NCBI RefSeq assembly: GCF_002864045.1
Contig: NZ_PJPV01000027.1
Location: 1-39,770, forward strand
Length of the DNA stretch: 39,770 nucleotides
Reading direction: 5' to 3'
Origin: Endozoicomonas acroporae
Lineage (GTDB): Bacteria; Pseudomonadota; Gammaproteobacteria; Pseudomonadales; Endozoicomonadaceae
Shown here: piece after piece, positions 34,619-39,770 of the stretch
Layout: each line of letters starts with the position of its first letter
Numbering within the stretch: position 1 is the stretch's first letter
Program-made: the position numbers and the translations under genes
Notes under the pieces: generated by a model
The model's database searches: none
What the model saw: only the letters and a program-made list of their open reading frames with translations
Told to the model about the DNA's origin: nothing

Positions 34619-35323
34619 ATGTCTGACCCGTATTCTAACTTTTACCCCTTGTATTCGGAATTTCAGAAAGCATATGAGTCTGTTATGTCGAACAGGAGAT
34701 CGGCTTTTACAGCAAGGGTACAGAAACATGGATCGGTATTCGGGCTGCAAGTTGGTCGAACTGCACCAAGTAATTATGTGAATTCCTTCATTCCAGATCA
34801 TGAAAGCTTTCATAACCCATTAAATGACTCCCGTTTTAAAAAAATGCCAGTCAGGGTTATTTATTCTCAAGAATATGAACAAAGTGCACCGTTAGACTTA
34901 TCATATAGACCCGGGACACACCAGGGGGTTGATCGAAATACCAGAATTCTTACCAATCCACCGGAATTAAGAATTGATCGGGTTTGTAGTATGGCTGGTG
35001 AAAGTTCTGATCCATTGCCTGCTGGTAATGAGTTGGATCTTACAGCTTCTGCTGCAAAATCTGACGAATCTTTAACCATCATTATTGATAATGCTCATGA
35101 ACAGGATGAGAAACGGAAGGCTGCCCGAAAGGCCTACCAGAAGTTTTACCGTAACTCCGAAAAGGGTAAGGCTGTGCGGAGGGCTTACCAGAATGCCTAC
35201 TATAGGGCTTACTATAGAGCTTTCAGGGATACCCATGATTTAGAACAGGCAAGATTTGCTGGCAGGCAAGCTGCCGGATTGATAAGGGATTCGAATAAAA
35301 CAAAAAATAATGCGGTTGAATAA
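34619..35323 (+). CDS. Basic 13-residue-repeat protein, member B (short)
   Basis: The 234-residue member with the shortest array, only two to three 13-residue units (KAARKAYQKFYRNSEKGKA). The N-terminal domain is shared closely with members C and D: YSEFQKAYESV, SVFGLQVGRTAPSNYVN, and FHNPLNDSRFKKMPVRVIYS. A variable linker ends in a DESLTIII stretch, and the C-terminus is LEQARFAGRQAAGLI. No signal peptide. The conserved N-terminal domain with a variable repeat number suggests that the N-terminus carries targeting or partner binding and the array is expandable. Confidence 0.72.
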   Translation: MSDPYSNFYPLYSEFQKAYESVMSNRRSAFTARVQKHGSVFGLQVGRTAPSNYVNSFIPDHESFHNPLNDSRFKKMPVRVIYSQEYEQSAPLDLSYRPGTHQGVDRNTRILTNPPELRIDRVCSMAGESSDPLPAGNELDLTASAAKSDESLTIIIDNAHEQDEKRKAARKAYQKFYRNSEKGKAVRRAYQNAYYRAYYRAFRDTHDLEQARFAGRQAAGLIRDSNKTKNNAVE

Positions 35324-35360
35324 ACCTTTAAGTTAAATATTAAGTTTGGTCTGTCAGATA

Positions 35361-35389
35361 GGAACTTTTCCAGGAAAGCACAGTCCTAA
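35361..35389 (+). promoter_or_regulatory. Sigma-E-like promoter C
   Basis: GGAACTT at 35361-35367, 16 bases, TCCTAA at 35384-35389. The TC is 41 bases before the ATG at 35425, 8 more than in A, B and D, about one extra leader repeat unit. Confidence 0.6.
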
Positions 35390-35424
35390 TCATTAATTCA
35401 ATAATCTAATAATTCAACAAATCA

Positions 35425-36615
35425 ATGGCTTCTCCATATTTTAACTCACACTCCTTGTATTCAGTATTTCAGCAAGCGTATGAATCTGTTGTGACGGCCA
35501 GTGGATTGGCTTTTCACGACCGGTCGCAGCAAAGTGGGTTAGTATTCGGGCTGCGAGTTAATCAAACTGCACCAAATAATTATGTAAACCCCTTAATTCC
35601 ATATAGTGTAAACTTCCATAACCCGTTCAATGACTCCCGTTTTAAAACAATGCCGGTCAGGGTGATTTATTCTCAAGAATTTGAACAATACCAGCCGTCA
35701 GACTTCTCACCTGAACCCAAGGCACAACCGGAGGACGACAAAAATAACAGAGTTCTTGCCAGTCAATCAGATTCAAGAACTCATCAGGTTTTGGGTATGG
35801 CCGGTGAAGCGTATTCTCACTCATACTCTATAAATACTGATCCTCCTCCACTCACCTCAACGTTGAGAGAAACGGCTGAAAATGGGTTTGATGCTGAAGC
35901 TTCTGCTTCAGGATCTGGTGAATCTCTGGCCGTAGTTCCTGATAAGGCTTGCACACAGTCCGGGAAAGAGAAGGTTCACCATGAATCCGAAAAGGGGAAG
36001 GCTTCCCGGAAGGCCTGTGGGCAGACCGGGAAACAGAGGCCTTTGAAAAAACGAACCTGGGATCGGTCTGAAGCAGGGAAAGCTTATTATAGGGCTTACC
36101 AGAAGGCTTACCAGAAGTCCAAAAGAAGGAAGGCTTTCCTTGAGGATTATGAACAGAGCGATAAACGAAAAGCTTCCCGGAATGCATACGAACATACCGA
36201 GAAACGGAAGGCTGCCAAACGAGCCTGGGCTCAGTCCGAGGTAGGTAAGGCATACTATAGAGCTTACCGTCAGTCTGAGAGAGGGAAGGCTGCCCGGAAG
36301 GCTTACCGTCTGTCCGAGAAAGGGAGGGCTGTCCGGAAGGCTTACGATGAGTCTGAGAAAGGGAAGGCTAACCAGAAGAATTACCGTGACTCTGTGCATG
36401 GGAAGGCTGTCAGACAGGCCTGGGCAAACTCCGAGAAAGGGAAGGAGTCCAAACTGATATGGAGAAATTCAGAGAGGGGTAAGGCTTACCGGACGCTTTA
36501 CACCAGTGCTTACAATAAAGTTTTCAGGCATACCGGTGATAAAGCGCAAGCAAGAATCGCAGGCAGGCAAGCTACCGCTTTTATGATGGATTCAAATAAA
36601 GCAAAAAATAAATGA
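35425..36615 (+). CDS. Basic 13-residue-repeat protein, member C (longest)
   Basis: 396 residues. The N-terminal domain (about 1-90) matches B and D: YSVFQQAYESVV, LVFGLRVNQTAPNNYVNPLI and FHNPFNDSRFKTMPVRVIYS. A linker with SGSGESLAVVPD follows, then about 12 basic units such as QSERGKAARKAYR and LSEKGRAVRKAYD, with Trp replacing Tyr in some (RAWAQSEVGKAYY). The C-terminus is DKAQARIAGRQATAF. The array is very rich in Lys, Arg, Ala and Tyr and lacks Pro, as expected for a long charged helix. No signal peptide or membrane span is seen. Confidence 0.72.
   Translation: MASPYFNSHSLYSVFQQAYESVVTASGLAFHDRSQQSGLVFGLRVNQTAPNNYVNPLIPYSVNFHNPFNDSRFKTMPVRVIYSQEFEQYQPSDFSPEPKAQPEDDKNNRVLASQSDSRTHQVLGMAGEAYSHSYSINTDPPPLTSTLRETAENGFDAEASASGSGESLAVVPDKACTQSGKEKVHHESEKGKASRKACGQTGKQRPLKKRTWDRSEAGKAYYRAYQKAYQKSKRRKAFLEDYEQSDKRKASRNAYEHTEKRKAAKRAWAQSEVGKAYYRAYRQSERGKAARKAYRLSEKGRAVRKAYDESEKGKANQKNYRDSVHGKAVRQAWANSEKGKESKLIWRNSERGKAYRTLYTSAYNKVFRHTGDKAQARIAGRQATAFMMDSNKAKNK
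35946..36500 (+). repeat. 39-bp coding repeats in member C
   Basis: About a dozen units of 39 bases with core GAGAAAGGGAAGGCT and variable flanks. The divergence between units is moderate, and the frame is kept throughout. Confidence 0.8.
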
Positions 36616-36659
36616 GCTATGCCCGGCTGACATAAATATGGAGTAGTATCTTTCAGGTA

Positions 36660-36688
36660 GGAACTTTTATAAGAAAGCATAGTCCTAG
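36660..36688 (+). promoter_or_regulatory. Sigma-E-like promoter D
   Basis: GGAACTT at 36660-36666, 16 bases, TCCTAG at 36683-36688, with the TC 33 bases before the ATG at 36716. The stretch from box to start is very similar to that of member C. Confidence 0.6.
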
Positions 36689-36715
36689 TCATTAATTCAA
36701 TAACTCAATAATTCA

Positions 36716-37828
36716 ATGTCTACTCCATATTTTAATTCACACTTTTTGTATTCGGGGTCCCGAAGAGCGTATGAGTCTGTTATGTCGGGCAGTGGATTCA
36801 CTGTTAAAGACTGTTCGCAGCAAAGTGGTTTGGTATTCGGGCTGCGAGTTGATCAAACTACACCAAATAATTATATAAACCCCTTGATTACATATAGTGA
36901 AAACTTCCATAACCCGTTCAATGATTCCCGTTTTAAAAAAATACCCGTCAAGGTTATTTATTCGCAAGAACCTGAAAAAATCAAGCTGCCAGACATATCA
37001 CATAAATCCACGAATTATCAGGAGGCCGAACAAAATAACAGAATTCTATCCAATCAATCAGAAATAAGAATTGAGCAGGTTTGGAGTATGGTCGATGAAG
37101 TGAGCTCTCACTCATACGGTTTAAGTAATGATCATCTTCCACTTATCTCCACGTTGCAAGAAACAGCAGGAAATGAGTTGGATGTTGAAGCCTCTGTTTC
37201 AGGAGCTGGCAAATCTTTGACCAGCGGTCATGATAACACTTACGTGCAACCTGAGAAACGGAGGGCTTCCAAACGAGCCCGGACGGAGTCGAACAGAGAG
37301 AAATCTTACAGAAAGGCTTACCGTGAATCCGCAAGAGGGAAAGCTGTCCGGAAGGCTTGGTTACAGTCTGAGAGAGGTAAGGCTTGCCAGAAGGCTTACG
37401 CAAAGTCTGAAAAAGGGAGGGCTTGCCAGAAGTCTTACGCACAGTCTGAGAGAGGGAAAGCTGTCCGGAAGGCTTGGTCACAGTCTGAGAGAGGGAAGGC
37501 TTGCCGCAGGGCTTATGCACAGTCTGAGAGAGGTAAGGCTGCCAAACGAGCCTGGGAACAGTCCGAGAAAGGGAAGGCTTACCGTGTGTCTGCGAAACGG
37601 AAGGCTACTTACCAAGCCTGGGCACAGTCCGAAAAAGGGCAGGTTGCCTTGAAGTCTTACCAACGTGCTTATCATAAGGCTTACTATAAAGTTTTCATGA
37701 GCAGCGGTGATAGGCAACTGGCAAGAATCGCTGGTCAGCAAGCTGGCGCTCTTCTAAGAGTGTCTGATAAGACCAAAAAAAATGAGCATGAATCAGGTTC
37801 TGTTACTTCCGTCTTGCCTGCTTTTTAA
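36716..37828 (+). CDS. Basic 13-residue-repeat protein, member D
   Basis: 370 residues, closest to member C in the N-terminal domain (YINPLITYSENFHNPFNDSRF) and in the linker (SSHSY, then LQETAGNELDVEAS). About eleven units follow, for example QSERGKACQKAYA and QSERGKAVRKAWS, with neighbouring units nearly identical at the DNA level. The C-terminus is DRQLARIAGQQAGALL. It is the last member before the IS3 remnant. As for the rest of the family, a host-directed or nucleic-acid-binding role is a guess. Confidence 0.72.
   Translation: MSTPYFNSHFLYSGSRRAYESVMSGSGFTVKDCSQQSGLVFGLRVDQTTPNNYINPLITYSENFHNPFNDSRFKKIPVKVIYSQEPEKIKLPDISHKSTNYQEAEQNNRILSNQSEIRIEQVWSMVDEVSSHSYGLSNDHLPLISTLQETAGNELDVEASVSGAGKSLTSGHDNTYVQPEKRRASKRARTESNREKSYRKAYRESARGKAVRKAWLQSERGKACQKAYAKSEKGRACQKSYAQSERGKAVRKAWSQSERGKACRRAYAQSERGKAAKRAWEQSEKGKAYRVSAKRKATYQAWAQSEKGQVALKSYQRAYHKAYYKVFMSSGDRQLARIAGQQAGALLRVSDKTKKNEHESGSVTSVLPAF
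37250..37690 (+). repeat. 39-bp coding repeats in member D
   Basis: Tandem 39-base units with core CAGTCTGAGAGAGG. Several share more than 30 identical bases, which points to recent expansion. Confidence 0.8.
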
Positions 37829-37932
37829 ACTGACTGATAAGCCAGTAGCAGTATGATATTGGTTAACTGCTTATGGTTCATTGGAGTCGGATGGTCGGTG
37901 TTTTTCAAGATAGTTGTCCCAAAAACTGAATT

Positions 37933-38550
37933 TTAGGCCGCCTTTTTCTCGCGTACCTCCGGCTCTGGAATTCTCTCCGGGTTCAGGGCTACCGCTCCTA
38001 CAGGTTGCCAGTTTCTGGTTTGTCCTGACCAGCGTGAAGGGTTCGCCTCCCGAGCTTTGCTGTACAGCTGATCTCGATGCTTAAGGATCTTTTGATCCCT
38101 CTGCTCCTGGCGTTGTACAGGCGTGACAAAGCGGATTGAACTATGCCTGTGTTCATGGTTATAAAATTGCTCAAATTTCAGCATCCACTGTCGTCTATCT
38201 TCTATGGTCAAGAAGCCTTGGGAAGGCCACTGCGGGCAATATTTGACCGTTTTGAATACCGACTCTGCAAATGCGTTGTCATTACTCACCCTTGGTCGAC
38301 TGTGGGAAGGTATAATTCCCAAATCCACCAGTTTGGCTTTAAAGGTGCTGGAGGTCATCGGTGCCCCGTTGTCCGAGTGCAGCACGATCGGTGTCTTGAT
38401 GCACCTTTCCGCTATCACTGTGCGATTAATCAGTTCACTCGCCAGTTCACCAGATTCCTGGCTATGGATCTCCCATCCAACAACCTTACGACTGTAGATG
38501 TCCAATATCAGGTACAAATACCAGAACTGCCCATGCACCCTGGAGCGCAA
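37933..38550 (-). pseudogene. IS3-family transposase OrfB, 3' part
   Basis: The integrase-core region reads GQFWYLYLILDIYSRKVVGW, then LHSDNGAPM with the second catalytic Asp, and NDNAFAESVFKTVKYCP with the catalytic Glu. The C-terminal tail NPSRWSGQTRNWQPV is typical of the family. The gene is entered from a group II intron: the upstream exon with the first catalytic Asp (expected in a WDITY-like motif) is not in the window. The frame's TTG at 38550 is therefore not a real start. An insertion-sequence end is expected near 37905-37935, around TAGTTGTCCCAAAAACTG, but no matching left end is available. Confidence 0.85.
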
Positions 38551-38599
38551 TGGAATAAGACACGGGGCGTAGTCGAACTATTTCCTCGCATCTCTTCCC

Positions 38600-38633
38600 C
38601 GAACCGTACGTGCACCTTTCAGCGCATACGGCT
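38600..38633 (-). ncRNA. Group II intron domain V
   Basis: On the minus strand GAGCCGTATGCG, a GAAA-type loop region, then GCACGTACGGTTC forms the 34-base catalytic hairpin of bacterial group II introns. Domain VI should be the following GCGAGG to CGC hairpin near 38566-38590. Confidence 0.85.
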
Positions 38634-38639
38634 CTCCAC

Positions 38640-39770
38640 TCAACAGTGGCTGACAGCCATTGCAACATCTCCATATTTTGATGTAACGGTTTTACGGTCA
38701 TCATCCCTGAGGTAGGGATTGCATTCCGGTAATCGGAAGCGAAAGGGTCTCTTGGTACTGCTGACTAATCGAAACAGACTGGCGCCACACAAGTTTCCAT
38801 TGTCTGTTCTTCCAAACAATACCCATGTTTTGGCTTTGCCTGCTTCGGGATGCTTACACCATTTCCGCATGATTGACTTCATGCTGCAACGGTATTTACG
38901 AGCCAGCCAGTGACCCAGCTTCCAGAATACTGCCCTGTCCACTTTGTTGTAGACCATTGCCGTATTATCGGTAAATTGGTAGAAATGTGACCAACCCTTC
39001 AGTTTGCGGTTGATGAACTCCACCATGTCGATCTTACTTTTGCTGTAATTACTCGACAGCTCTTTGGTCAGTTTCGCAATGAAGTTTCTGGTCTTATCCT
39101 TGGGAATGGATGTCGATATCCGCATATCGACAATAAGAAACCGATGGTTGCCATTGTCGATCTTCTTGCAGAGCAATAGGACGATTGATCTTAATAGTAT
39201 GATTCCAGTACCAACGATCCTTACGCGCCTTGGGACTAAGATATCGCTGCTCCAGATACTGATCGAACTCATGGAGCATGATATTCGCTAGCAATGGAGA
39301 GACAACTCCACCTTGTGGCACCCCTTCGCTGGTTGCACAGAAAAGCATCTTATCGATATGGCCTGCCTTGATAAAACGCCAAAGCAGGGTCAGGAAGCGT
39401 TGATCCCTGATCCGCTTGCGAACGCCTTTCATCAGTAGGCGATGATGCACAGTAGCAAAGTAGCTGGAGAGATCGCCTTCTATCACCCAGCGCCCGCTGG
39501 TGTGAGTGCCATCCTCCAATTGAAGCTTAACAGTAAGTAGTTAACCAAATGAAATCATATATTTCTGACTAAGTGGGCAGTCACTCTGCGGCGTTGCAAC
39601 TCCGGTCACATAGCTACGGCTATGCTCCCTACGTTGCGCCTTGCATAGTAACTGCCCACTTAGCCAGAAATATACGATTCCATTTGGCCAACTACTTACG
39701 AATCGCATGGTGAACACTGCGTTCTGGCCTGAAGCCATAGGATAGACGATGGAAGTCGTTTTCCCAGATA
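38640..39770 (-). pseudogene. Group II intron reverse transcriptase/maturase, broken
   Basis: Reading from the right edge: WENDFHRLSYGFRPERSVHHAIR, then a MITE, then VKLQLEDG, GRWVIEGDLSSYF, EGVPQGGVVSPLLANIMLHEFD and CRYAD of the YADD active site. The frame is lost at the active site; the following thumb/maturase part (NFIAKLTKELSSNY, LKGWSHFYQF, ARKYRCSMKSIMRKWC) is in another frame, and the segment normally between YADD and the thumb is missing. So the protein has one insertion and one deletion/frameshift. The C-terminus ends just before domain V. Confidence 0.85.
39536..39696. mobile_element. 161-bp MITE with TA target duplication
   Basis: Terminal arms of about 48 bases (starting AGTAGTT at the left and ending AACTACT at the right) are complementary with few mismatches, and an inner palindrome around CATAGCTACGGCTATG continues the hairpin. 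TA dinucleotides at 39534-39535 and 39697-39698 flank it. Removing the element and one TA joins the reverse transcriptase frame as AIR-TVKLQ, which confirms the ends. The TA duplication points to mobilisation by an IS630/Tc1-mariner-type transposase; none is encoded here. Confidence 0.85.

Larger units (their letters stand above)
38555..39770 (-). mobile_element. Group II intron, 3' part, inserted in the IS3 transposase
   Basis: The intron runs from beyond the right edge to about 38555 on the minus strand. Evidence is a reverse transcriptase/maturase frame, a textbook domain V, and an apparent 3' boundary at TCTTAT followed by exon codons PLRSRVHG of the transposase. It carries a MITE and has lost part of its protein, so it is unlikely to move on its own. 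Confidence 0.8.

Noticed and set aside
37250..37690. Possible CRISPR array from 39-bp repeats
   Set aside because: The units are back to back, in frame and encode a basic 13-residue module; there are no unique spacers.
39541..39738. 65-codon minus-strand frame near the right edge
   Set aside because: It is formed by the MITE palindrome read through the interrupted reverse transcriptase; the real frame is different.

Overview
The window reads as a chromosomal segment of a gammaproteobacterium. It carries a complete type II secretion core operon (gspC to gspN), a LapD/LapG c-di-GMP module, MltA and a DUF2333 protein. Large repeat-rich proteins of unknown function, a kinase-like fragment and layered mobile elements resemble what is seen in large genomes of marine host-associated Oceanospirillales such as Endozoicomonas. 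That genus-level placement is inference from gene content only.

Layout. 1-5.8 kb: mostly housekeeping genes on the minus strand (mltA, an adrenodoxin-type ferredoxin, a PlsC-like acyltransferase, an HD phosphohydrolase, a DUF2333 protein), plus two unrecognised plus-strand genes. 6.0-13.8 kb: two tandem paralogous giant genes, each with 15-18 repeats of 37-38 residues followed by a nucleotidyltransferase-like domain. 13.9-16.6 kb: lapG-lapD, then a CAU-anticodon tRNA on the other strand. 17.2-18.6 kb: an unrecognised 464-residue protein. 18.9-31.1 kb: gspCDEFGHIJKLMN, tightly packed with stop/start overlaps. Palindromic repeats lie between gspF and gspG and inside the leader-peptide codons of gspJ and gspK. 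31.4-39.8 kb: accessory DNA with a kinase C-lobe fragment, a decayed IS66 transposase, four intact and one decayed member of a family of basic 13-residue-repeat proteins, and an IS3 transposase split by a group II intron whose reverse transcriptase is itself broken by a deletion and a MITE.

Main observation. The unrecognised accessory genes share one promoter layout: (G)GAAC(T/C)T, exactly 16 bases, then TC plus an A-rich -10, with the TC 23-42 bases before the likely start codon. This matches the spacing of E. coli sigma-E (RpoE) promoters such as rpoH P3 and degP. It is found before all four intact 13-residue-repeat genes, both giant repeat/nucleotidyltransferase genes and the 464-residue gene; a weaker version precedes the kinase fragment. 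This suggests that scattered genes of unknown function form one envelope-stress or host-contact regulon, perhaps of secreted effectors. The promoter pattern is read from the sequence; the regulon and effector role are inference.
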